Shown piece after piece: positions 24,574 through 32,900 of a DNA stretch of 64,000 nt; the stretch's first letter is position 1, and each line of letters begins with the position of its first letter. Position numbers and translations under genes: made by a program. Source of the DNA: Pseudomonas sp. PA15(2017) (lineage in GTDB: Bacteria; Pseudomonadota; Gammaproteobacteria; Pseudomonadales; Pseudomonadaceae); assembly GCF_001945395.1 (NCBI RefSeq), contig NZ_MSXV01000019.1, positions 1 through 64,000 of the forward strand, in the 5' to 3' direction. The notes below the pieces were generated by a model that was not told the origin of the DNA, did no database searches, and saw nothing but the letters and a program-made list of their open reading frames with translations.

Positions 24574-24644
24574 TATTGAATGGCTTGCAGCAGTGCAGGG
24601 CATTTAGCGTCAACCAGCGGTGATCTGGTCTAAAAGCGCCACAC

Positions 24645-24721
24645 GGACTCATAGCTCAGCTGGATAGAGTACTCGGCTACGAACCGAGCGGTCGGAGGTT
24701 CGAATCCTCCTGAGTCCGCCA
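24645..24721 (+). tRNA. tRNA-Arg(ACG), copy 3
   Basis: This is the third identical copy, 148 bases after copy 2. A strong terminator follows five bases after its CCA end, so it closes the tRNA operon. Confidence 0.96.
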
Positions 24722-24726
24722 CATCA

Positions 24727-24760
24727 AAAGGGCCTGCAGCGATGCAGGCCCTTTTTCTTT
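24727..24760 (+). terminator. Rho-independent terminator of the tRNA cluster
   Basis: The stem AAAGGGCCTGCA / TGCAGGCCCTTT around GCGA is followed by TTTCTTT. It ends the tRNA transcript and lies just beyond the convergent small secreted protein gene, for which it may work in reverse as well. Confidence 0.85.
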
Positions 24761-24772
24761 GCCGAGGATTTT

Positions 24773-25279
24773 CTAGCGTCTGCCGGTCACGCAGCCGTCT
24801 TGGTCGAAAGTGACGGTGCGGCGTTCGCTGTTGTGCTTGCTCGCATAGTGGTAGGTGGTCTGGCCGTTACGCGAGCTGATGCGATCGGGCTTGCCCAGGG
24901 TGCTTTCCACGTCGTTGCGGGTCATGCCGGCACGTACCTGCTTCCTGATGATCGCTTCGCGCCTGGCGCTACCAGTGACGGCATTATCGCAGCCGTCCTG
25001 CCGACCGCCCACCACGGTCAGGGTGCTTTCACTGGCATCGATCCTGGCGGCCTTGCCGGCTCTGCCATCACTATCCGGAATTGCCAGCGGAACAGGGGCG
25101 CCACTTCCGGGTCTTGGATTATGGGTGCTTTGTATGTGCTGCTGCTGGCTGTCGCCGCAGCCGTGCTGGGAAAAGGTGACGTGCCCGCTGGCGTCTTCGC
25201 AGCGAAAGACGCTCGAGGCCTGTGAGAGGGTGGGGCAGAGCAGTATGGCGCATAGGGCTGCGCCATGTTTCCAGCGCAT
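24773..25279 (-). CDS. Secreted DUF4124-domain protein
   Basis: This 168-residue protein starts at the ATG at 25279, which has the strong site AGGAGG nine bases upstream; the frame is open further but without such a site. Residues 1-21 (MRWKHGAALCAILLCPTLSQA) form a signal peptide. The DUF4124 signature follows (FRCEDASGHVTFSQHGC, about 25-41), then a polar linker, then a segment VRAGMTRNDVESTLGKPDRI like the SmpA/OmlA-type fold, ending DQDGCVTGRR. Several Cys residues suggest a disulphide in the periplasm. The function is unknown. Confidence 0.75.
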   Translation of the reverse strand: MRWKHGAALCAILLCPTLSQASSVFRCEDASGHVTFSQHGCGDSQQQHIQSTHNPRPGSGAPVPLAIPDSDGRAGKAARIDASESTLTVVGGRQDGCDNAVTGSARREAIIRKQVRAGMTRNDVESTLGKPDRISSRNGQTTYHYASKHNSERRTVTFDQDGCVTGRR

Positions 25280-25598
25280 AGGGCTTCCTCCTTGTCGAGT
25301 GCTCGCAAGCGTAGCCCATGCCTTCGTGGTTGCCAGGTGTCTTGCGCCGGTTTGGTAACGTCGCATCACCGGATTCGTGGCAATGCTCTCAAGAAAATGC
25401 TGCAAGCGCTTGTCTTGCCATGCCTTTGTCACGTACGTGGCCGATTGGCATGTTATTATTCGCGCCGTCAGCCCCGCCGGGGCTTGTGGATCCCTTCCAT
25501 GGACTTACCCAGTAGTAACTCAGAATTCCAAGTGTGCAATCACGTATTGACTGATTGACCCTCGCTGGCGCGCGCCGCCGCTGGGGGCGGAGTGTGCC
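25280..25598. other. 319-base intergenic region upstream of mgtE
   Basis: This is the divergent region between the DUF4124 gene and mgtE. It holds a 7-bp hairpin AGCCCC-GCC-GGGGCT at about 25470-25484 and an AT-rich TGTTATTATT at 25451 that could be part of a promoter. I do not see a recognisable magnesium riboswitch, and no coding sequence stands out. Confidence 0.4.
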
Positions 25599-27041
25599 AT
25601 GACCGAAGTAGAAGCCAAGAAGCCGCAAGAAAGCCTGCAGGATCGACTCGCTCAGGTCGTCGAACTGTTGCAGCGGCACAGGCTGGTCGAAGACCTGACT
25701 CATCGCCAGGAAGGCCCGCACCACGACCGCGTCGAAGGTCTGGTGCATCGGCAGAACCTCACCGAGCTGCAGCGCAAGCTCGACGACCTGCACTCGGCCG
25801 ACATCGCTTACATCCTCGAGGCCTTGCCGCTGGAAGACCGCCTGGCCATCTGGCAGCTGGTCAAGGCCGATCGTGACGGTGACATTCTTCTCGAAGTGTC
25901 CGATGCCGTTCGTGAAACCCTGCTGGCCGACATGGAGGATCACGAGATCCTTGCGGCTGCCAAGGAAATGGACGCCGACGAACTGGCCGACCTGGCCTCC
26001 GAGCTGCCGCGCGACGTCGTGCACGAGCTCATGGAAACCCTCGACGCCCAGCAGCGTGAGCGGGTGCGTTCCGCGCTCTCCTACGAAGAGGAGCAGGTTG
26101 GTGCGCTGATGGACTTCGAGATGGTCACCATTCGCGAGGACGTCAGCCTCGAAGTGGTGTTGCGCTACCTGCGCCGTCTCAAGGAGTTGCCGGGGCATAC
26201 CGACAAGTTGTTCGTGGTCGATTACGACGGTGTGCTGAAGGGCGTGCTGTCGATCAAGCGCTTGTTGGTGAACGATCCGGAAAAGCAGGTTGCCGAGGTC
26301 ATGGCCAATGATCCGGTCAGCTTCCATCCTGATGAGGATGCTTACGACGCCGCCCAGGCGTTCGAGCGCTATGACCTGATTTCCGCGCCCGTGGTCGACA
26401 AGAACGGCAAATTGATCGGCCGCTTGACCATCGATGAGATGGTCGACCTGATTCGTGAGGAGAGCGAAAGCGAAGTCCTCAACATGGCGGGTCTGCGTGA
26501 GGAAGAAGACATTTTCGCCTCGGTGTGGAAATCGGTACGCAACCGCTGGGCCTGGTTGGCCGTCAACCTGATCACCGCATTCATGGCGTCGCGTGTCATC
26601 GGCCTGTTCGAAGGCTCCATCGAAAAACTGGTGGCCTTGGCGGCATTGATGCCGATTGTGGCAGGTATCGGCGGTAACTCGGGTAACCAGACCATCACCA
26701 TGATCGTGCGGGCCATGGCGCTCGACCAGGTCAGCACCGGCAATACCTCGCGGCTGATTCGCAAGGAGTTGGGCGTCGCGCTGATCAACGGCCTGGTGTG
26801 GGGTGGGGTGATCGGGGTCGTGGCCTATTGGTTGTACGACAGCTGGTCACTGGGTGTGGTGATGACCGCGGCGATGACGCTCAACCTGCTGCTCGCAGCG
26901 CTTATGGGGGTGCTGATCCCGATGACGCTGATGCGCATTGGGCGCGACCCTGCGATGGGCGCCAGTGTGATGATCACCGCGGTTACCGACAGCGGCGGTT
27001 TCTTCATCTTCCTGGGGCTGGCCTCGCTGTTCTTGCTTTAA
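25599..27041 (+). CDS. mgtE: Magnesium transporter MgtE
   Basis: This 480-residue MgtE channel has an N-terminal superhelical domain (about 30-160, with LHSADIAYILEALPLEDRLAI), paired CBS domains (about 165-290), a connecting helix, and a C-terminal five-helix membrane pore. The pore carries MPIVAGIGGNSGNQT, ALINGLVWGG and the end segment TAVTDSGGFFIFLGLASLFL with the pore aspartate. Magnesium binding between the cytosolic domains closes the channel. In P. aeruginosa, MgtE also represses type III secretion through the Gac/Rsm system. GGGGGCGGAG lies before the ATG. It is a single-gene unit ending in a terminator. Confidence 0.95.
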   Translation: MTEVEAKKPQESLQDRLAQVVELLQRHRLVEDLTHRQEGPHHDRVEGLVHRQNLTELQRKLDDLHSADIAYILEALPLEDRLAIWQLVKADRDGDILLEVSDAVRETLLADMEDHEILAAAKEMDADELADLASELPRDVVHELMETLDAQQRERVRSALSYEEEQVGALMDFEMVTIREDVSLEVVLRYLRRLKELPGHTDKLFVVDYDGVLKGVLSIKRLLVNDPEKQVAEVMANDPVSFHPDEDAYDAAQAFERYDLISAPVVDKNGKLIGRLTIDEMVDLIREESESEVLNMAGLREEEDIFASVWKSVRNRWAWLAVNLITAFMASRVIGLFEGSIEKLVALAALMPIVAGIGGNSGNQTITMIVRAMALDQVSTGNTSRLIRKELGVALINGLVWGGVIGVVAYWLYDSWSLGVVMTAAMTLNLLLAALMGVLIPMTLMRIGRDPAMGASVMITAVTDSGGFFIFLGLASLFLL

Positions 27042-27062
27042 ACGCCTGTTGGCAGCCAACAA

Positions 27063-27088
27063 AAACCGGCCTTGAGCCGGTTTTTTCG
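27063..27088 (+). terminator. Rho-independent terminator after mgtE
   Basis: AAACCGGC and GCCGGTTT (eight-base stem, five-base loop) are followed by TTTTT, 22 bases after the mgtE stop. Confidence 0.85.
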
Positions 27089-27156
27089 TTTCCATGCCGT
27101 CGCTCGCGGGGCGTCGCAAATGGCGTGGGGGCTTTCTGCGATATCGCGCTGCCGGG

Positions 27157-27486
27157 TCAGTCGTCGTTGCCGGCTGCCATCTCTGCATCGTGGGCAATCA
27201 ACGCCACCAGGGCGTTCTGCTGGCGACGCGACAGCTGGCGAAAGCGCTGCAGCAGTTCACGCTCGTGCAGCGACAATTCAGGGCTGTCGAGGCGGATGCC
27301 GAGTTCATCGTCCAGCGCGCCTTCCTGAAGCATGCTCTGCTCCAGGCGAGCGATGATCTCGGAGTTCATGCTGCGATGGTGTTGGCGAGCCACATCGGCG
27401 ATGCGCTCGCGCATGCCGTCGGGCAACCGAACGACGAACTTGTCAGCCGTACGGCTGGAGTAGATAGCCTGTTTCATAGGGCGCAT
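27157..27486 (-). CDS. amrZ: Ribbon-helix-helix regulator AmrZ (AlgZ)
   Basis: This 109-residue Arc-family DNA-binding protein closely resembles P. aeruginosa AmrZ in length and sequence. A flexible N-terminus is followed by the ribbon strand [16 protein letters not shown], then [18 protein letters not shown], then a C-terminal tetramerisation region [21 protein letters not shown]. AmrZ activates alginate and type IV pilus genes and represses flagellar (fleQ) and c-di-GMP genes in P. aeruginosa; it has the opposite sign on motility in some fluorescent pseudomonads. MKQAIYSS, three codons in, is an alternative start. It is probably transcribed from within the 419-base region to the right. Confidence 0.93.
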   Translation of the reverse strand: MRPMKQAIYSSRTADKFVVRLPDGMRERIADVARQHHRSMNSEIIARLEQSMLQEGALDDELGIRLDSPELSLHERELLQRFRQLSRRQQNALVALIAHDAEMAAGNDD

Positions 27487-27905
27487 ACATCAACCAAATT
27501 AGTTCAGGGAAACGAAGTTGTAATGGCATATAGCTACGGAATGTCAGGGTTCTGACCATCTTTCGCGTGTGCCGTTCAACGACGTCGGCATTTTGTCTGG
27601 TGATCGTACTTCTTGGCAGCAGATATTTGACGCCAATTACGTGTCGTATTCTGGACCGGGTGCCGGCTATTTGCCAGCACAACTTGTCAGAATTGACGCC
27701 GATTGCGCGCAGCATCGCATTTCTCCTGGATGGCAGTGGGCCGCCTTTGGCGAGATTCACTAATAATCGAGATAAAAAATGCGTTTCCTATGCACTTGCG
27801 CATTATGTCGGGCCGCTGCAGCGTGAATTGCTTATGATCGACGTCTGCTACAGCCCGGCATGGTTGGCTGGTGCCCTGTGTTTTCTGCTCTCGGCGAGGT
27901 ATTTG
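27487..27905. other. 419-base non-coding region between amrZ and phnN
   Basis: This is the divergent region for amrZ (leftward) and phnN (rightward). The open frame that crosses it from 27567 reads as shadow: many Cys/Arg/Ser and no domain before the PhnN start. Base composition is less GC-rich than in the flanking genes. It may carry AlgU and AmrZ sites for amrZ, but I could not find a clean GAACTT...TCTGA promoter on the minus strand. Confidence 0.4.
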
Positions 27906-28466
27906 ATGAATGCTGGCAGGCTGATCTATCTGATGGGGCCTTCGGGTGCCGGCAAGGACAGCGTGCTGCAAAACCTGCAGCTCCATCTTGAGGGGCGGCG
28001 CTTTCGCGTAGCCCGGCGGGTCACCACCCGCTCAGCGGAGGCGGTGGGTGAGCGGGCCATTGCCGTGTCGCCAAGCGAGTTCGACGAGCGCGAGCGCGCC
28101 GGCGATTTCGCCATGGTCTGGCGTGCCAATGGTTTGGCTTACGGAATTCTCAAGGAGATAGACAAGTGGCTGGCGGACGGTTGCCAGGTAATCGTCAATG
28201 GCTCACGCGGTTATCTGCAGGAGGCTCGCCGCAGGTATCCCGATTTGCTCGCCGTTCTACTGGAAGTCGAACCCGCCATTCTCAGGAGCCGATTGCTTTC
28301 CCGGGGCCGGGAAGATGCTGCTCAGATTGAAGCACGGCTGGCCCGTAGCGCCGATTTGACCGGCAGTGCGCTCGTGCAAAGCGACGAGCGGATCGTCCGT
28401 CTGGATAACTCCGGTAATCTCGACAACGCCGTGCAGCGATTGCTCCAGCTCGTCGCCAGCTCATAG
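27906..28466 (+). CDS. phnN: Ribose 1,5-bisphosphate phosphokinase PhnN
   Basis: This 186-residue guanylate-kinase-like protein makes 5-phosphoribosyl diphosphate from ribose 1,5-bisphosphate and ATP, the last step of the C-P lyase pathway. The P-loop GPSGAGKDS is at residues 11-19, followed by RRVTTRSAEAVGE and the lid RLARSADL. The ATG at 27906 gives the normal PhnN length, while the open frame extends upstream without homology. No other phn gene is present in the window, so it is an orphan that may simply salvage PRPP. Confidence 0.88.
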   Translation: MNAGRLIYLMGPSGAGKDSVLQNLQLHLEGRRFRVARRVTTRSAEAVGERAIAVSPSEFDERERAGDFAMVWRANGLAYGILKEIDKWLADGCQVIVNGSRGYLQEARRRYPDLLAVLLEVEPAILRSRLLSRGREDAAQIEARLARSADLTGSALVQSDERIVRLDNSGNLDNAVQRLLQLVASS

Positions 28467-28495
28467 CTGACTCGAGCCAAGAGGCTGATCGTGCC

Positions 28496-28681
28496 TTAGC
28501 GCAAAATAGGGTCGAACTTGACCCGCTTGCCGATCAGCAGGGCGACGGCCAGCGCAACGCTGCTCATGGCCAGGGTGATCTTGGCGATGGACGTGAACCA
28601 TATCGCCTGGTCGGGCAGGGCAAGCAGCCCGCCTGACAGGACCGCGATCAGCAGAAACAATACAGCTGGTTTAGACATCAT
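28496..28681 (-). CDS. Small two-helix membrane protein
   Basis: This 61-residue protein has two transmembrane helices (about 6-24 and 29-50) and a short basic tail. GAGGAG lies just upstream of the double ATG; translation may begin at either. It is the third of three small membrane or secreted protein genes on the minus strand (28496-29101) that resemble the small genes near phnN in P. aeruginosa. The function is unknown. Confidence 0.65.
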   Translation of the reverse strand: MMSKPAVLFLLIAVLSGGLLALPDQAIWFTSIAKITLAMSSVALAVALLIGKRVKFDPILR

Positions 28682-28707
28682 GCTCTCCTCGCGCGGCAGG
28701 GTTGCCT

Positions 28708-28854
28708 CTAGAAAAAAGGGTCATGGGGACCATTGTGATCATCGTTGGGGTGTTGCGGTGGCACTCGATCCGACAATCCATCGATCAGCCAGATGGCCGC
28801 GCAGGTGATGGTTGCCAGCAGCAGCACGAAACCTGGGAAAAATACGCTCCACAT
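28708..28854 (-). CDS. Very small single-pass membrane protein (48 residues)
   Basis: This 48-codon frame begins MWSVFFPGFVLLLATITCAA, has one clear transmembrane helix (about 4-26), then DGLSDRVPP and a polar tail rich in Asp, His and Asn that ends GPHDPFF. Its ATG lies ten bases after the stop of the 78-residue gene, and the next gene starts 26 bases after its own stop, so it fits between them as part of one operon. The ribosome-binding site is weak, which suggests coupling. The function is unknown. Confidence 0.6.
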   Translation of the reverse strand: MWSVFFPGFVLLLATITCAAIWLIDGLSDRVPPQHPNDDHNGPHDPFF

Positions 28855-28864
28855 GATCAGGCAC

Positions 28865-29101
28865 TCAGAATGTGAAGCGTTGTTGTGGGCGGGGCTCCCA
28901 CTCGCCAGTGGTCAGCGGCTTGGCGGCGAACTGGCCGGGCTCCACGTTGGTGGCGCGTTGAAACTGCACGGGAGTAGCGCGCATCTGCTGAACCACCTGC
29001 ATGGCAATTGCCTGTTGCTGGTTGTTCTGGAAATTGGCGAATGCGGCCCCTGCAAGCAGGGTCAGAGCGATGGCAGTGGCCAGGACGATGAGGCTGTTCA
29101 T
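28865..29101 (-). CDS. Small exported or membrane-anchored protein
   Basis: The protein is 78 residues. Residues 1-23 (MNSLIVLATAIALTLLAGAA) form a signal peptide or anchor, followed by a Gln-rich polar region (FQNNQQQAIAMQVVQQM) and a short basic C-terminus. It is the first gene of the small minus-strand operon; the AT-rich stretch at 29110-29210 upstream should hold the promoter. The function is unknown. Confidence 0.65.
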   Translation of the reverse strand: MNSLIVLATAIALTLLAGAAFANFQNNQQQAIAMQVVQQMRATPVQFQRATNVEPGQFAAKPLTTGEWEPRPQQRFTF

Positions 29102-29219
29102 GGGGTGGGCTCTCGCATTCGAATTCTATGCGAGTGAAATAGCAGTTCTCGTGCCAGGAACTTATTCAGAAAAATTACTTTAAAATCAATAACTTAAATA
29201 TGAACAAACTGGGCATTTC

Positions 29220-29265
29220 CGTGCATGTTGCAAGGTGCTCGAATTGTTGCGTTGCAAAATGCACG
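29220..29265. repeat. Inverted repeat downstream of the Lrp-type regulator
   Basis: Arms 29220-29233 and 29252-29265 match at 13 of 14 positions in inverted orientation across an 18-base spacer. It lies just beyond the stop of the Lrp-type gene and upstream of the small membrane operon. No T-run follows, so it may be an operator for a dimeric regulator rather than a terminator. Confidence 0.5.
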
Positions 29266-29279
29266 GCGGCTTTCGAGGG

Positions 29280-29747
29280 TCAATCCAGAGGCAGTTCAGT
29301 GGTGCGTTTGACTTCGCTCATCGCGATGCCGGAGTGGGCCTCCTGCACATGGGGCCGCTGCAGCAATTGATCACGTAGAAAACGCTCATAACTGGCGATG
29401 TCCCGCGCCACGACCTTGAGCAGGTAGTCCGAGCTGCCTGCCATGGTGTAGCACTCGATGACCTCAGGGTAACCGGCAATCGCCCGCTCGAACTCATCCA
29501 GATTGCTACGCCCATGGGCGGACAACTTGATGCTGACGAATACCGTGATGGTGAAACCGAGCCGCTTGTGGCTGAGTAACGCCACCTTGCGTTCGATGAA
29601 GCCTTCTTCCTGCAGGCGATTGATGCGGCGCCAGCACGGCGACTGCGACAGCTCGACCTTCTTGGCGATTTCAGCGGCACTGAGGTCGGCATTGCGCTGC
29701 ATGAGGCGAAGGATTCGCCGGTCAATGGCACTTAGCGAGTCATGCAT
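29280..29747 (-). CDS. Lrp/AsnC-family transcriptional regulator
   Basis: This 155-residue protein has the two-domain Lrp layout. An N-terminal winged helix-turn-helix (SAIDRRILRLMQRNADLSAAEIAKKVELSQSP, about 6-55) is followed by a C-terminal RAM/AsnC ligand-binding domain (about 65-150, with IECYTMAGSSDYLLKVVARD). It is divergent from the giant indolepyruvate:ferredoxin oxidoreductase gene with 198 bases between, and probably controls it and itself in response to an amino acid. BkdR or aromatic-amino-acid sensing Lrp paralogues are close in pattern, but the effector cannot be told. Confidence 0.9.
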   Translation of the reverse strand: MHDSLSAIDRRILRLMQRNADLSAAEIAKKVELSQSPCWRRINRLQEEGFIERKVALLSHKRLGFTITVFVSIKLSAHGRSNLDEFERAIAGYPEVIECYTMAGSSDYLLKVVARDIASYERFLRDQLLQRPHVQEAHSGIAMSEVKRTTELPLD

Positions 29748-29787
29748 GTTCGTTTCCGATTTGTGATTTTTTTCGAAACGTTCATGC
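29744..29787. promoter_or_regulatory. Candidate Lrp-type operator overlapping the regulator start
   Basis: Arms 29744-29756 and 29775-29787 (GCATGTTCGTTTC and GAAACGTTCATGC) match 11 of 13 in inverted orientation, with an AT-rich 18-base centre. The left arm covers the ATG of the regulator. The geometry suits autorepression by a dimeric Lrp-type protein. This is inference from symmetry and location. Confidence 0.45.
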
Positions 29788-29887
29788 GCAGTATTGGCGC
29801 TGACGGCATAAATGGGAAAGAAAAAATCGCCGCGCTCCTGTCTATGCTTAAGGCAGTCATCCTCCCAGTGATCCTGGTGGGTGCAGG

Positions 29888-29910
29888 CAGGTGATTAACC
29901 GTGTCACCTG
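29888..29910. promoter_or_regulatory. Inverted repeat in the oxidoreductase promoter
   Basis: CAGGTGA (29888-29894) and TCACCTG (29904-29910) form a perfect seven-base inverted repeat nine bases apart. TATAAA at 29920 and an AGGAG site at 29932 follow before the ATG at 29946. It may be a second regulator site or part of a hairpin leader. Confidence 0.4.
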
Positions 29911-29945
29911 ACAGGTCGCTATAAAAACAACAGGAGCGCCGTCTT

Positions 29946-32900
29946 ATGTCTCTGGCCGAAATCCGTCTGGACGACAAATACCGTCTCGCGACGGGCCATT
30001 TGTATCTCACCGGCACCCAGGCGCTGACTCGCCTGCCCATGCTGCAGAAGCAGCGGGACGCCGCCTGCGGGCTGAACACCGCATGTTTCATTTCCGGCTA
30101 CCGCGGATCGCCCCTGGGCGGGCTCGACAAGAGCCTCTGGGAGGCTCGCGAATTTCTGCAGCAGAACGCCATTCATTTCCAGCCCGGTGTCAACGAGGAG
30201 CTCGGCGCCACGGCGGTGTGGGGCAGCCAGCAGACCAACCTGTTTCCGGGCGCGCGCTACGACGGCGTGTTCGCCATGTGGTACGGCAAGGGGCCCGGTG
30301 TCGATCGCAGTGGCGACGTGTTCAAACACGGCAACTCTGCCGGTGTCTCGCCCCACGGTGGCGTACTGGTGCTGGCCGGCGACGACCACGGCTGCAAGTC
30401 CTCGACCATTGCTCATCAGAGCGAGCATGCCTTCATCGCCGCCTCGATGCCGGTGCTGAACCCGGCCAACGTTCAGGAAATTCTCGATTACGGAATCATC
30501 GGCTGGGAGCTGTCGCGTTACAGCGGCTGCTGGGTGGCGCTGAAGACCATCGCCGAGAACGTCGATTCGTCGGCGGTGGTGGATGTCGACCCGCAACGCA
30601 TCAAGGTCGTGATCCCTGATGATTTCGAGTTGCCCGAGGACGGCGTGCACATTCGCTGGCCGGATCCTCCCCTGGCCCAGGAAAAACGCCTCAACGTCTA
30701 CAAGATCTACGCGGCCCGCGCGTTCGCCCATGCCAACGGTTTGAACAAGCTGATGCTCGATTCGCCCAATCCGCGCTTGGGGATCATCACCACCGGTAAA
30801 TCCTATCTCGATGTCCGCCAGGCGCTGGATGACCTGGGCCTGGACGAAGCACTTTGCGCAAAGATCGGCTTGCGGGTATTGAAAATTGGCATGAGCTGGC
30901 CGCTGGAGCCGGTTTCCGTGCATGGCTTTGCCGACGGCCTGGACGAGATTCTGGTCGTCGAGGAAAAACGCAGCATCATCGAGGATCAATTGACCGGGCA
31001 GCTCTACAACTGGCCTGTCGGCAAACGGCCCAGGGTGGTCGGTGAGTTCGACGAGCAGGGCCAGTCGCTGTTGCCCAATCTGGGCGAGCTGACCCCGGCG
31101 ATGATCGCTCGCGTGATTGCCCGGCGCCTGGCGCCGATCTATACCAGTGCGGTCATCGAAGCGCGACTTGGCTTTCTCGATGCCAAGGAAAAAGCCCTGG
31201 CAGCGCGCAGTTACAACACCGTGCGCACGCCGCATTTCTGCTCGGGCTGCCCGCACAACAGCTCGACCAAGGTGCCCGAGGGTAGCCGCGCAATGGGCGG
31301 CATTGGTTGTCACTACATGACCCAGTGGATGAACCGCAGCACCGATACCTTCACCCAGATGGGCGGCGAAGGGGCGACCTGGATCGGCCAGGCCCCGTTC
31401 ACCGATACACCCCATGTGTTCCAGAACCTGGGCGACGGCACCTATTTCCATTCCGGGCACCTGGCGCTCCGGGCTGCCGTCGCCGCCGGGGTGAATATCA
31501 CCTACAAGATTCTCTACAACGACGCGGTGGCCATGACCGGCGGCCAGCCCGTGGATGGAGAGTTGCGGGTCGACCAGTTGAGCCAGCAGGTTTTCGCCGA
31601 AGGGGTCAAGCGCATCGCGGTGGTCAGTGATGAGCCGGACAAATACCCGAGCCGTTCCAGCTTTGCGCCGATCACCAGCTTTCATCATCGCCGCGAACTC
31701 GATGCGGTACAGCGTGAACTGCGCGACTTCAGGGGCGTGTCGGTGATCATCTACGACCAGACCTGCGCGACCGAAAAGCGTCGGCGCCGCAAGCGCGGCA
31801 AGCTGGTCGACCCGGCGCGGCGCGCCTTCATCAACCCCGCGGTGTGCGAAGGCTGTGGCGACTGTAGCGTTAAATCCAACTGCCTGTCGGTGCTGCCGCT
31901 TGAGACCGAGCTGGGGCGCAAGCGGGAAATCGACCAGAACGCCTGCAACAAGGATTTCAGCTGCCTCGATGGTTTTTGTCCCAGCTTCGTTACCGTGCAA
32001 GGCGGGCAACTGCGTCAGCCGCAGGCGGTCGGCGCCGGGGCGCTGTTTGTGGCGTTGCCGGAGCCACGTCTTCCCACGCTGGACAGGCCCTGGAACATCC
32101 TTTTGCCCGGCGTCGGCGGCAGTGGCGTGACTACCGTGGGCGCTCTGTTGGGCATGGCGGCGCATCTGGAGAGCAAGGGCTGTACGGTGCTCGACCAGGC
32201 TGGGCTGGCGCAGAAATTCGGGCCGGTGAACACCCATGTGCGCATCGCTGCCCGGCAGGATGACATCTACGCCGTGCGGATCGCCGCCGGGGAAGCCGAC
32301 CTCCTGATCGGCTGCGACCTGGTGGTGGCGGCCGGCGAAGACGCGCTGGCCAAGCTCAACGAGAAGGTCTCCCATGCGGTTATCAACGACCACGAAGCCG
32401 CTACGGCGGAATTCACCCGCAATCCCGACGCCCAGGTGCCGGGGCCGGCGATGCGCCAGGCGCTGGTCGATGCGGTAGGGGCCGAGAAAACCTGGTTCGT
32501 CGATGCCACGCACCTGGCGACCCGCCTGCTCGGCGACAGTATCGCCACCAACCTGTTCATGCTTGGCTACGCCTATCAAAAGGGTCTGGTGCCGATCAGC
32601 GCGCAGGCCATCGACAAGGCCATCGAGTTGAACAACGTGGCGGTCGAGTTCAACCAGCAGGCCTTCCTGTGGGGGCGGCGTGCCGCCTACGATGCTGCTG
32701 CCATCGAGCGTCTGGTTCGCCCGCAGGGCGATGACAGCCAGCGCTGCAGTACGCTCGACGAGGTCATCGAAGACCGTGTCGCACGGCTGACTGCCTATCA
32801 GAATGCCCGCTATGCCGACCGTTACCGTCAGCTGGTCGGCCGCGTTCGCGCACGCGATAGTGAGCCAGGGCAGCGCCTGGCTAAAGCAGTCGCGCGCTAT

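Noticed and set aside
25280..25598. Magnesium-sensing riboswitch (YkoK or mgtA type) upstream of mgtE
   Set aside because: I could not find the conserved core or a terminator/anti-terminator pair; only one short hairpin is present.
27567..27905. 113-residue N-terminal extension of PhnN
   Set aside because: The normal PhnN length begins at 27906, and the extension has Cys/Ser/Arg-rich shadow composition without a domain.
29919..32579. 886-residue minus-strand frame opposite the indolepyruvate oxidoreductase
   Set aside because: It is antisense to a gene with clear ThDP and iron-sulphur motifs, its composition is typical of a shadow frame, and it runs through the divergent promoter.
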